From Ceratopteris richardii (lineage: Eukaryota; Streptophyta; Polypodiopsida; Polypodiales; Pteridaceae), in contig CM035433.1 of assembly GCA_020310875.1 (NCBI GenBank), positions 104,588,758-104,652,757 of the forward strand: 64,000 bases of DNA. The letters are read 5' to 3'. Below, in pieces: positions 46,741-56,197 of this stretch. The number at the start of each line of letters is the position of its first letter. The first letter of the stretch is position 1. The notes below the pieces were generated by a model that did not search any database, had not been told where the DNA came from, and was given only the letters and a program-made list of their open reading frames with translations. The position numbers and the translations under genes were made by a program.

Positions 46741-47640
46741 GCAGAGATGAAATGCCATTGAAACCCATGATGGGCGGACGTGCATTTTCTAAGTGGGGTA
46801 TAGACTTTGTAGGACCCATTAACCCCCCTGCAAAAGGTACGCATGCTGAATACATTATTGTTGCGACAGATTATCTTACCAAATGGGTAGAGGCAAAAGC
46901 CACGAAAAAGAATGATGCACACACGACTACAAACTTCTTATTTGAAAATGTCTTTACAAGATATGGATTGCCTATAGAGTTAGTGAGCGATCGAGGAACT
47001 CACTTTCTAAACCAAGTCATTGAATATTTGTTACAGGATTTTATGGTGATTCACAAGAAATCCGCACCATATCATCCTCAGGCCAATGGTCAGGCTGAAA
47101 GCACTAACAAGATCCTCTGTAACGTACTGACAAAACTCATGAACAACAAACGTTCAGATTGGGACAAACAGTTACATCATGTTGTTTGGGCATATCGAGT
47201 GGCCTTCAAGACCGTACTCAATGCAACTCCCTTTCAGATGGTTTTTGGTCAGAATGTTGTGCTTCCTTTGGGCTTCTTGATACCGACCCTTAAGTTTGCA
47301 CAAGAACATCAGTGGACCGGCCATGAATTATCAGCAAGAATAATGGACTTGGAACGATTAGGAGAAACCAGGCTGAGAGCAGTAGCAGGAATATACACAG
47401 CAAAGAAACGACAGAAAGCATATTTTGATGCACATGTGAAAGATAAAGGCTTGAAGAAGGAGATTTAGTTCTAGTATATACGCTGAAACAACATGCACGG
47501 AAGTTAGAAAAGAGAGGTTATGGACCTATGATCATTAACAGACTCTCAACAAGTGGAGTAGTACAATTAGCCACCTTAGAAGGAGACATAATGCCTAATT
47601 ACAGTAGTGGCTGTAGAGTCAAGTTATATCAGGAACCTCT
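46696..47640 (+). pseudogene. Giant element integrase (DD35E core), lacking its zinc N-terminus
   Basis: After the deletion only CDVCQRTQF-like sequence remains of the HHCC domain, read in a different frame. The core frame (46716-47468) has WGIDFVGP (first Asp at 46803), VSDRGTHF (second Asp at 46989) and NGQAESTNKI (Glu at 47097). That gives the D-D-35-E spacing. The C-terminal part (LVLVYTLKQHARKLEKRGYG, IINRL, YSSGCRVKLYQEPL) continues to about 47640 after a frame change near 47465, and forms the start of the next open frame. The triad is intact but the zinc domain is gone. Confidence 0.9.
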
Positions 47641-48841
47641 TACAGAGGATATGCTTAGACGACTCACGTTGGCAAAGAAGCGTAAGGAGGAAGAAGAGAG
47701 AATACGAGCTGAAGCTCAGGCAGAAGCTATAGAACGCATTAAGCACATGAAGTTAAGAAGACAAGGACTAGGGAGAGAACATTATAACCATCTAGAAACA
47801 TCACCCAGATACCCCATGGCCATGTGTCAAGCAAAGTCAAGTACACACCCTACCATAGTGGACAGGAGACCATTCATTACAGTCAGGCTAGAGCACGACA
47901 ACCGTTGCCAAGAGCTCAGGGTTTTAATTGATTCAGGTGCTGCAACTAGTGCGATTAGATGGTCCCACTATAAGGACTCAAGAATAGAAATGCGGCCAAT
48001 TGAGGCATACCTCATAGGGCTAGGAGGCATGGAAACCCCTTGCATGGGTGAGGTGGACCTTCCTATCCTCATAAACGAAGTGACCTTGACAGTGAAACTA
48101 CTAGTGTGCCATGATGACGACCTGATAGAACCCCTAATCCTTGGCCAAGATTGGCTATACGATCACTCAGTGGACCTAAATCTTAGACAAGGCTCCTTAC
48201 AGATTGGAACCTTAGTTCAGAAGCGAGTGATACCGCTTGACTTCCCTAATGGCATTCCGACTGAGGTGTGTAACCCTAGACCCTATGAAATGCATGTGAC
48301 GGAAGACCGGAAGATCTTTGGTCAGATCAGTCACGTTACGTCTACACCAACCCATGCGGGCTTGGCTATGGACAATTGTCAATCAGAAGGACGTCAGGAG
48401 ATTTTCCCTTGGGCTTCCTGCAAATTAGAAGGGTCAACCACCCCACCGCTTGGTCAAATGGACACCATCAGCGGTCAGGAGGGTTACATCAGCGGTCAAA
48501 TGGGCACAATCAACGATCAGGTGGACTTCTTCAGTGTCCACATGGGCAAAACACCCTGCGGTGCCCATCCTTCCACACTTACTGTGGACTGGCCTAGATT
48601 AAAAGTACAAAACGGAGCACCTCCTAATGGGCAGGTTTCGCAAGTGTTGGACCTCCCTTCTTTTCCAAAGCCAGAGTGTCCATCGGACCTCTCAACCTCA
48701 ACCACAAAGGAGTCAACCACGGCAAAGGAACCCAGGCCGACGACAATATCCGACGACACAAAGAAAGCAGCAATATCAGTATCACAAAGCAAGCGGCACG
48801 AGATAGATATGGGTGCCAAAAGGACAAAAAGCACCGATTGA
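47528..48841 (+). CDS. Post-integrase ORF with a second retropepsin-like domain
   Basis: A 437-codon frame with no internal stop. Residues 1-40 are the integrase tail and 45-80 a charged helix (KRKEEEERIRAEAQAEAIER). Residues 115-225 form a complete retropepsin-like domain: RPFITVRLEHDN, VLIDSGAATSAIRW (catalytic Asp 135 at 47930-47932), the flap-like LIGLGGMETPCMGEVDLPI, and the hydrophobic-hydrophobic-Gly signature LILGQDWL (residues 203-210). The C-terminal half (about 300-345) contains SGQxG-type repeats and a Ser/Thr-rich tail. An element protease already lies upstream of RT at 44306, so this is a second, different one. Whether it cleaves element proteins is unknown. The start codon is nominal; the frame is open upstream to about 47470. 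Confidence 0.75.
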   Translation: MIINRLSTSGVVQLATLEGDIMPNYSSGCRVKLYQEPLTEDMLRRLTLAKKRKEEEERIRAEAQAEAIERIKHMKLRRQGLGREHYNHLETSPRYPMAMCQAKSSTHPTIVDRRPFITVRLEHDNRCQELRVLIDSGAATSAIRWSHYKDSRIEMRPIEAYLIGLGGMETPCMGEVDLPILINEVTLTVKLLVCHDDDLIEPLILGQDWLYDHSVDLNLRQGSLQIGTLVQKRVIPLDFPNGIPTEVCNPRPYEMHVTEDRKIFGQISHVTSTPTHAGLAMDNCQSEGRQEIFPWASCKLEGSTTPPLGQMDTISGQEGYISGQMGTINDQVDFFSVHMGKTPCGAHPSTLTVDWPRLKVQNGAPPNGQVSQVLDLPSFPKPECPSDLSTSTTKESTTAKEPRPTTISDDTKKAAISVSQSKRHEIDMGAKRTKSTD

Positions 48842-49518
48842 TTTCAATTACGCAGACATTGATGCGAAGAAGTTAAAGACAAATCAGAGTCAGTATTCAA
48901 AGTCTACTCGAACTTCTTCTACGAGTACGAACACTCGACAAATTTGGATCGCCAAGAAGTACCTTACAAACTGACCCACACCCACATAGATTTGGGTACC
49001 CAAACAATGTATTATAGCTCAACCCTCAAGCCATGTAATATATAACCCTTAGAAATCTCTTCACCCTTCAACCCCACCAAATCCAATCTCATCTTTTGTT
49101 CCTAAACAAAAACCTATCACCTGCACACGAACTCTTACGAAGTGGATACCGAAACGTATCCAGACGCCTTCTACGACCCCCTTATCTAACATAACTCCCA
49201 CCCCGATTAATCTACAACCTTGTAATAAATCATTCACAACTGAACCTTGTACGAATCCACACACTATAACCCAACAACGCTTGTAATAACATCTCATCAA
49301 AGCACTGCATGCAATATCTTAAAACATATAGGCGTCTAGAGACATGCACTAGTTCTGCAAGAAGCATTGCATCAATCACATCACAACACTTGGCTACACG
49401 GGTTACACATTGGCTATGGAAAGGGATTACGGTCTCACTTTCATGGGATCATGATTGATTTCCATACTAATGTGTTAATCTTATGTAGCAGATCTTCTAC
49501 GCACTCGCATCATACATC
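48842..49518 (+). other. Spacer between pol and the 3' ORF region
   Basis: C/A-rich non-coding sequence, with only short frames. TTATGTAGCAG near 49480-49490 could be a splice acceptor before the next coding segment, as used for downstream ORFs in some Athila-group elements. That is inference only. Confidence 0.55.
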
Positions 49519-50249
49519 ATGCAGGCAGAAGTGCCATCGGAAGCTGGCCCCAGTGTACCAATGGCCAATATTGGAGAACTACTAGCGGAGCCCCATCCTA
49601 CGGCTCAACTGCCCGAATTTCAAGGTTTCCCAGGGCCCATGCCGATTGACAATCCCCCCAGGGGTTATACTGAGAAGATTCATCGCAATTCTCACTGGTT
49701 TCAAGGGCTAGCAGGACCATTGGTGGATGCTGATTTTATATTTGAGGCCAATTTGACTTTTGATGACCGTACCTAGGGCAAATATCAGTTTTTCGCAAGA
49801 GAGTTTGAAGGATTACAGAACACGGAAGACCTAACGCATGTTTGGGCAAGAGCAGGGTTTACAGAGTATTTCCCTTTGCCTAAACCTGACTTCTACAGAT
49901 GCTATTACTTGGTCACAACTTTGACAACTTCTGAGAACAAGGATCTGCCGGGCACTTTTATTTTGCCATCCTTAGTGAACGATCCACCATATAAAAGATT
50001 TATCTTCCTAAAGATTTGATTCGAGCTGCCATCAAGATTCATGGAACCCACACTCCGACGGAACGAGAACGGCTAGTTCCAGAGCCAATGAAACGTGGAG
50101 ACGTTACTAAGTGGGAAGAGATTTCGACGATCACACCTGAGCTTTCAAAACCACTACGGATATGTATGCAGCATTTTGCATTCCCAACTCAGGACAGATT
50201 CACAATGCCTCACAAGCGCATATGGTTTGGTTTATATTTAGCATGTACT
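49519..50249 (+). pseudogene. 3' ORF of the giant element, N-terminal part (unknown function)
   Basis: MQAEVPSEAGPSVPMANIGE starts a frame that ends at a TAG (49774-49776, FDDRT*). It continues readably as KYQFFAREFEGLQN, WARAGFTEYFPLPKPDFYRC and LPGTFILPSLVNDPPYKRF. After a frame change near 50015 come IRAAIKIHGTHTPTERERLV and MQHFAFPTQDRFTMPHKRIW. The solo LTR at 50250 cuts it. The composition is that of a real protein, but I recognise no family, and no membrane span or signal peptide is evident. Confidence 0.6.
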
Positions 50250-51829
50250 TGTTGGAAGTGAGGTAGGCCCTTAGGCTCATGTCACAGGTCCATGGTTCCA
50301 TAGTTCCAGTCATGTACAACATTAATTCCAGCAATCTTCCATATTGACAAAACATGAACATACCACAACTTAATCATACAGATGATGAGACAAAGATAGA
50401 GAAAGAATAGACGTCATGTGTAAGGTGTTACGTAAGCCATCGCTTACTCATAGTATCATATATACCAATGTTCAATGTACAATGTGGGAGCAAAATTCTC
50501 AACCATTCTATGTGATGAGAAATAGATGAATGAGTGAATGTACAATGTAACAAACATATTCAGATGTGTGGGCAGTAATCTGAATATACATGAGATGTGT
50601 GACCTAATAGGTTATAGAAGAGTGAATATGAGTGACTGAATGAGGAAGGATCAGTGTGAAACTGATGGTCAACAAACCTACATCTAAACTTAGGCTATGG
50701 AAGACCCTAAGTTAGATACGTGTGTGAAAAGATCACATACTTATAAAGTAGCATAGAATGCTAACAAGATTGTTGCCGGAAATCCTCAAACTCATGTGAA
50801 CACACCTTCTCAAACACCTCATAAAAATATGCATAAAGCATATAAGTACTGATTCTCTTGTACCTATGCTGAATAGGACTCCTTCTAATATGAACGCCAC
50901 AGCCTCCATAAACTTCAAGTAGTACCTGTGTGCATAAAGAGAATATGTACCTGAATACTTAACATAAGATGTGAATCTTATGTTAATCACCATCAATGTC
51001 TTTGAAGTAGCCCGACATCTTCTTGTAGAAGACAATCTTCAACCTAATATCTTCCTGTAGAAGATAATCTTCAAAATCATGTAGCTACTTCAAAGACATT
51101 GGGATGGGACCATCTACATGATTTTGAAGTAGCCAGATATCTTCTTGTAGAAGATAATCTTCAACCTAACATCTTCTTGTAGAAGATGATCTTCAAATAC
51201 ATCATGTAGATGGGCGATCCTCACCATCAAGCTGCTAATAATCAAGTCTTCTTGCCATGAACAAGAGATGACCTCCTCTCCATGAGCTAGAGTGTGAGCA
51301 CACCCTTCATCTTCTCCAAGAAGAATCATTAAGAAGAACTCCATAGCTGCTCCTCAACATGCTTCAAGTTAGCACCATGGCTGCCCCATGTGCTAGAAGA
51401 AACACCACCTCTACTGAGGTCCAAGCTCTAGAAAGCTTGTGTTGATCCTAGGTGAAGGATGAATACAATGAGCCCAAGACTCTTGTTTTATAGTGTTTGA
51501 TTGTCCTTGAAAAGCACCCCTCCAAAAGCAATCGCTTCTAATAAAGCTACGAACGAACAACGATCGTTCAAGAATAAAGCACAATTGCATAATGTTGCGT
51601 TTCTCGAATTCGTCCGTCGCTGTTCGTGTGACTATCAAAAGCATGGTTTAAAATCTTTATTTTCCACACGCTGCTGCCGTCGGGGATTGAACTCGCGTGG
51701 GCGCGTTAGGAGGCTTTTGCCTTATCCACAGCACCTAAGCGCTTTTGCTATACACGGGAATAGTATGATAGCAATACATTTTATGTAACCTGAGGAAAAT
51801 TTGGCCCAATTGAACATTGTTTTCCAATA
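50250..51829 (-). mobile_element. Solo LTR (1580 bp) inserted in the giant element, TSD GTACT
   Basis: GTACT at 50245-50249 and 51830-51834 flanks a segment running TGTTGGAAGTGAGG...TTTTCCAATA on the plus strand. Read on the minus strand it is TATTGGAAAACAATG...CACTTCCAACA, the same family as the LTR at 12519-14005. No internal Copia sequence is present, so it is a solo LTR left by LTR-LTR recombination. Its U3 carries a tRNA-like module at about 51655-51740. Repeated AGATATCTTCTTGTAGAAGA blocks (51020-51200) are local duplications; the related LTR has one copy near 13220. Confidence 0.9.
51655..51740 (-). repeat. tRNA-like module in the U3 of the solo LTR
   Basis: On the minus strand: TTAGGTGCTGTGGATAAGGC (D-arm/A-box-like), CTCCTAA (anticodon-loop-like, CCT), and GAGTTCAATCCCCG (B box with T-arm). 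Spacing is tRNA-like. It resembles a tRNA-Arg(CCT)-derived module. It lies 90-170 bp from the LTR 5' end, similar to the position of the module at 21600-21665 in the right LTR of element C. Confidence 0.55.
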
Positions 51830-52800
51830 GTACTAGACCCCAGACAGTTGATCTCGCAAGCTGGATCATTGATAAGCTCTACTTAGCACAACACAGATGG
51901 GAAAGAAAGAAGGTCATCAATGGATGTTGCGCTCTCACGCGCATCGTATACATGTGTCTGGCCTACAATTTACCTATCGAGCGAGCAATGACAAATGAGG
52001 AGCTGAAAGCCTTCAAGGGAACAACAAAGAAAGCTAGAAAGCCTAGCAAAGGACGAGTAGGAAAGCGAATGAGAGGAACTATCCCCTGCCTTCAGGTGCC
52101 AGAATCACCCTCACCACAACCCTCTCCAGAGCAGTCCCCAATAGAAGCAAATCCATCTGTACAACCTATTCGCATACGCTTATCAAGACCGATTATAACG
52201 GAGGCCACCACCAGCACAGTTGCTCCTCAAGTAGCCACCGTCCCAGGACCTGCCACCACTACAGTAGAAGTTCCCACCACTATTGGTGCGGAAGCTTTCT
52301 CTTTTCCAATACCAAACATGGAAGTAGAGCCACTGGATACAACCTTTGATTTTGAAATGCAGGATGCCTTTTCGAATGAATTTCAGTTTTCAGAAGGTCA
52401 GATCTTCTCTCAAGAATACGAGCGGCCAAGTTACCCGACCACGCCCCGAGACCAACCACAAGGACAAATAGTGTCTAGTTTCGAGGAAGAAAGAACGAAA
52501 ACCGACGAAGATGAAGGTGATGACGAAGCCAGCCAGGGAACTCACGAATCCCAAGAGCATGGACAGACAGATGAACAAGGATAGCACACCGACACCCAGG
52601 GAGACACCAGTACACATGAAGATGAAACCTTTGAAGCATTAGCTTATACACTAGCCATCAAGAAGCTATACCGTACCATGGAGAAAGTTTGGGCACGCAA
52701 GAAATTGACTGAGGAAGAGAGTCAAGCACTTATAGAACAGGAACTTGTCTCAGGCGGATCCGAAGAAGTATATATCAGAGGCTTCCGAGAACTTGTCAAA
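51830..52800 (+). pseudogene. 3' ORF of the giant element, middle part
   Basis: This resumes after the solo LTR with ASWIIDKLYLAQHRWERKK, CALTRIVYMCLAYNLPIERA and a basic stretch (TTKKARKPSKGRVGKRMRG), then a Pro/Ser/Thr-rich and acidic tail. A TAG at 52582-52584 is followed by readable sequence (AIKKLYRTMEKVWARKKLTE, EVYIRGFRELVK) to a TAG at 52801. In-phase continuity across the solo LTR supports one original reading frame. Function unknown. Confidence 0.6.
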
Positions 52801-52802
52801 TA

Positions 52803-54584
52803 GTGGGATCCACAGAAGCCTTACGATATTTGCAGAGGAAACCGTTACCGCAGTATGACCCTCGTAGAATCCGTCTACTAACCAAACCGGGTGAATATAT
52901 TCGGGTACCCACTGGCGGTCAATCTTCAGAACAGGCACGGGAAGCACGTCTCGTCCCTGAAGGCTCATTGGCAGAAGACACCATTATCATCGACTCCCCA
53001 CCCCTTACTACTGCTGTACATACCACCACAGTTGTTGAAGTACCTACCACCCCAACTGCTCCTCCTTCACCCGCCATCCATCCAGTCTCCCCCATACACC
53101 CTCGTTCTCCCAGAACAACATCCTCCTTCTCCGGCGGAGTAGCAGAAGTCGTCCTTACTCCCATTCATCCCACAATTCCCGCACCAACTCAACCTAGTCT
53201 ACCCCCTAGCACACCTACCTTTCTATCAAATCCAATTTTCCCACCAACTTTTCCGTCCTTCCCCACACCTCCAAGACCCCTTTTTCCATTCCCACCTCCA
53301 TTAACCTTCTCCCCAGTCTCACCTCCCCGACCCACCGTAACTCCTCTTTCCCCTTTCCACCAAGCTGTCCAAGACAACCCCTCTGTAAATTACTCGTCAA
53401 CCTTTGTAAATCCCGTATTTACACCTACACACTTACCGACGATCACACCACTATTCACAGTCACCGCACTCGACACCACATCTAGCGATATGGATATATC
53501 ACCACCCACTGCACCACCCCTCACTTCATTTGTGGCAGCACAATATTTAAGCACACCACAATTTTCCACAATCACCACAACATCCACTTTCCCACCCCCA
53601 TTCCCCAATCCCTTTGCATCTACACCTACTGCATCTTCGCTTAGCACATCGCTAGTATTGTCACCCACTGTAGATAATGCATTTCGACAAATGCTCACCT
53701 GTATGACTCAAGTCAAAGATGAGTTCACATCTCTGGGAAATAATTATCAGCAGCTGCAGAGGACAACCAATGATTTACAGTCGCAGCTAAATTCACTGAC
53801 CATCGAGAATGCCTCCCTAAACACCAGATACCAAGAACTCCGTGAGGCATACCACAAGCTAGAACTAGAAAGTGAAGAGAAAACCAAAGAGGCCACTGCT
53901 GATCTTGATAATTTGTTACGGGCACAAACCATTCGCAACGCAACGTTAACACGAAATATGGGATTACTTAGACGACACTTGGCAGCCGCGAAAGAAGAAA
54001 ACCAGCACTTACAAGAACAAAATAGAGAGAACCTAGAAGCTGCCTTAGATCAGCCAGACCAACTGCTAAGCCCCAGTCGCTTTAAGGCCGTGCCCTTAGA
54101 ATCGATGAAAATGTTACTAGAAGATCACGTCAGATTGCTAGATGAATACGACAGCATGAACGAGGATTTTCAAAAACTCAAAGATGAAAAGAAGATCTTG
54201 CTGTTAAGAGCACCGATACCACAAGGCCTACCTGCTCCTACGGACCCATCTCCTTACATCCTAGAGGAACTCAACGCTTTAAGGCCCCAGGTATCTACTC
54301 TTCGATCACGGATAGAAGTATATGAAGCACCACCCAGACCAGACTCCCCACCGGACCTACCAGCAGAGGAAGAAATAGTCACTATTCCGGTGGAGGAAAC
54401 TTTTGAAGAAGCCTATGAGCCCCAACCCATCCCAGGCGGACGAGTCACGGCTGAAGGCCAAACGACTTACGAAATTCCTACCCCCGCATGGATGAAGACA
54501 ATTGAAGAATTAGGAAAAACCCACTCAGCACGAGTAGAAGCGCAACTTCACGCCATGGCAATGATTGAAGAACGCATTTTATAG
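52803..54584 (+). CDS. 3' ORF of the giant element: Pro-rich region plus coiled coil (593 codons)
   Basis: An uninterrupted frame. Residues 1-50 are basic (LRYLQRKPLPQYDPRRIRLL). Residues 60-290 are very rich in Pro, Ser and Thr, with runs such as PSFPTPPRPLFPFPPP. Residues 295-420 are predicted by eye to form a coiled coil (heptad-like QQLQRTTNDLQSQLNSLTIE, REAYHKLELESEEKTKEATA, LAAAKEENQHLQEQNRENLE). Residues 420-500 carry a second helical part (MKMLLEDHVRLLDEYDSMNE), and an acidic Pro-rich C-terminus follows. The methionine start is arbitrary because upstream sequence appears to be in another frame. The role is unknown; it is not recognisable as an envelope protein, since I see no signal peptide or transmembrane segment. 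Confidence 0.6.
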   Translation: MGSTEALRYLQRKPLPQYDPRRIRLLTKPGEYIRVPTGGQSSEQAREARLVPEGSLAEDTIIIDSPPLTTAVHTTTVVEVPTTPTAPPSPAIHPVSPIHPRSPRTTSSFSGGVAEVVLTPIHPTIPAPTQPSLPPSTPTFLSNPIFPPTFPSFPTPPRPLFPFPPPLTFSPVSPPRPTVTPLSPFHQAVQDNPSVNYSSTFVNPVFTPTHLPTITPLFTVTALDTTSSDMDISPPTAPPLTSFVAAQYLSTPQFSTITTTSTFPPPFPNPFASTPTASSLSTSLVLSPTVDNAFRQMLTCMTQVKDEFTSLGNNYQQLQRTTNDLQSQLNSLTIENASLNTRYQELREAYHKLELESEEKTKEATADLDNLLRAQTIRNATLTRNMGLLRRHLAAAKEENQHLQEQNRENLEAALDQPDQLLSPSRFKAVPLESMKMLLEDHVRLLDEYDSMNEDFQKLKDEKKILLLRAPIPQGLPAPTDPSPYILEELNALRPQVSTLRSRIEVYEAPPRPDSPPDLPAEEEIVTIPVEETFEEAYEPQPIPGGRVTAEGQTTYEIPTPAWMKTIEELGKTHSARVEAQLHAMAMIEERIL

Positions 54585-55565
54585 TCCCCATACTTTGCTC
54601 ATTTGGCCCCTCGCAGATACATATCAGGGCATGAGCTCCAATATAAACCATATTTTATGTTAATGGCAGAATATCAGTTGGCCATAGAGAAAGAAATAGG
54701 CAAGAAACCCTCTCACGCTACTCAGTTTGAGCCTGACAATTTGCCAACAGACGCGCAGCAAGGAGAAATCTATCAACCATAATGGCGCAAAGATCTCTTA
54801 CAGAAATATCCTGAGATGATGAGTACATGGGCCAAGGCGCCACTACATTTAAAGTACAACCCATGTTGGGGACCAGTGCCACGTCGTCGTTCCTGGAAGG
54901 CATTTGCGATTAAGATACAAAACAACAAGCAATGCCAGGATTGGCTAAACTACCCATACTTCACTCCACCCACAGGACCACCTACAGTCCGATACATGAT
55001 GGCAATGATTCATCACTGGCTCCCTCGCTTGAAACACATGGACGATATAGCAGCGCACATGACTGTCAAGATATTTGACATGATGTAGATGGTTTTTAAA
55101 GTCTTCAGATGCGTCAAGGCACCTCATGTAAACACCCCGGGCTTCGAGCATGGCAATCTAGATCTTGCATATGACATGAGTACAACGCCATCGCTTTGGG
55201 TGTGTTATGCCTGGCATTGTAGAATCAAATATTTACCGGCGTTCTACAAGCAAACCTTCGAAGAGATGTTCACAACCGGTTTCTGGGAATACCATTCAGA
55301 AGTGTTCATCAGCAGGCCCACACATTTGCTTCAATTATTCGCCTGTGAACAGATGGTATATTCCACACATTATCGACTCCAACCATCCAATGAACCGCAA
55401 CCAATTGATTGGGAAAAACTCGAGGCAGATTTGGCCCAAGGCATTCGAATATCAGAACACACCCTCGCTCAGGAACTCTTACAGAATTACATCCGACAGA
55501 CCTCACAACAAGGTTCTGTCGAGGATGACAGAAGCGAGAGGGAGGGGGGTGTTGGCAGTAGCTAG
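54585..55565 (+). pseudogene. 3' ORF of the giant element, C-terminal part
   Basis: It continues in the same phase after TAG (54582-54584), with further stops at 54780 (TAA) and 55086 (TAG). Readable blocks are AHLAPRRYISGHELQYKPYF, LQKYPEMMSTWAKAPLHLKY, NPCWGPVPRRRSWKAFAIKI, MTVKIFDMM, TPSLWVCYAWHCRIKYLPAF and EEMFTTGFWEYHSEVFISRP. It is Trp/Tyr-rich, suggesting a folded domain, with no match I recognise. It ends just before the purine tract and 3' LTR. Confidence 0.6.
55537..55549 (+). other. Polypurine tract of the giant element
   Basis: GAGAGGGAGGGGGG directly precedes TGTTGGCAGTAG, the 3' LTR start. This is the standard position for plus-strand priming. Confidence 0.9.
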
Positions 55566-56197
55566 AGGCACAAAAGACGCGGAAGCATGTAAAGACAGAG
55601 CAGGGAGTCAGTCGAATCAATTTTTCAAAGATTTATGTTTTATAAATATTCTTCAAAACCTCCAACAATGATTTTCATCACTATTGTAACATATGTAACA
55701 TAGAAAAAACCCTTTTTGTAATTCATAGCTCCATTTTGTGCAAGCCGAGGAGTCCTCGAGCTTGAGGAGCTTAGGTAGAATGAGCGTACCAATTTTGGTT
55801 ATTTTTAGACACCATTTACCCTCTCAAATAGCGCATAGGACCTATTTTTTAACTATGCCGGTCACTAGATGTGAAACCGGTCAAAACTAGTCTAGAATCT
55901 ATAAAAAGAGCTAGAGAGCTCATTTTTGGGGTTAGCTTGTTGGTTAGAGTGAGCTTAGAGCTATTGTGAGCTTGTAATTGAGATCTTGAGCAATAGAGTT
56001 GATTTCACACCTTCCATTGTGTCTTGCTTGTCCCTTCGTAGTGTGTGTGTATGTGTGTGTGCATCTCTATGCTTCTCACCTTCACTCTCACTTCATCTCA
56101 CATTCACGATCTTCATATCACTCCTATCTATTCCGTGGATTGGGATTAAGGAGGTGGATCTTCTTAACGTGGTTCTCACCATTGTGCTAGAGCAACA
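55550..56197 (+). repeat. 3' LTR of the giant element
   Basis: 648 bp, matching 38064-38701 with about twenty substitutions and a 10-bp GT-repeat expansion near 56045. It ends AGAGCAACA before the duplicated AAAGG. Confidence 0.95.

Larger units (their letters stand above)
38064..56197 (+). mobile_element. 18.1-kb Tat/Athila-like Gypsy element, TSD AAAGG
   Basis: LTRs at 38064-38701 and 55550-56197 (TGTTGGCAG...GAGCAACA) are about 97 % identical by eye. AAAGG at 38059-38063 and 56198-56202 is the target-site duplication. The primer site TGGCGCCGTTGCCGGGGA is the type known from Athila and Tat elements. The layout is a long leader with a CpG-palindrome array, gag, protease, RT, RNase H, integrase, a second protease-like domain, about 4.5 kb of extra sense coding sequence, a purine tract and the 3' LTR. 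A 1580-bp solo LTR is inserted near the 3' end. An internal deletion and several stops make it non-autonomous. Confidence 0.95.

Noticed and set aside
52919..53952. Long minus-strand frames opposite the Pro-rich ORF
   Set aside because: They are shadows of the compositionally biased sense frame (Gly/Val-rich complements of Pro/Thr codons) and show no domain.
49519..55565. Calling the 3' ORF region an envelope gene
   Set aside because: The position is right for an Athila-type envelope-like ORF, but I see no signal peptide, transmembrane span or fusion-peptide-like segment, so I left the function open.
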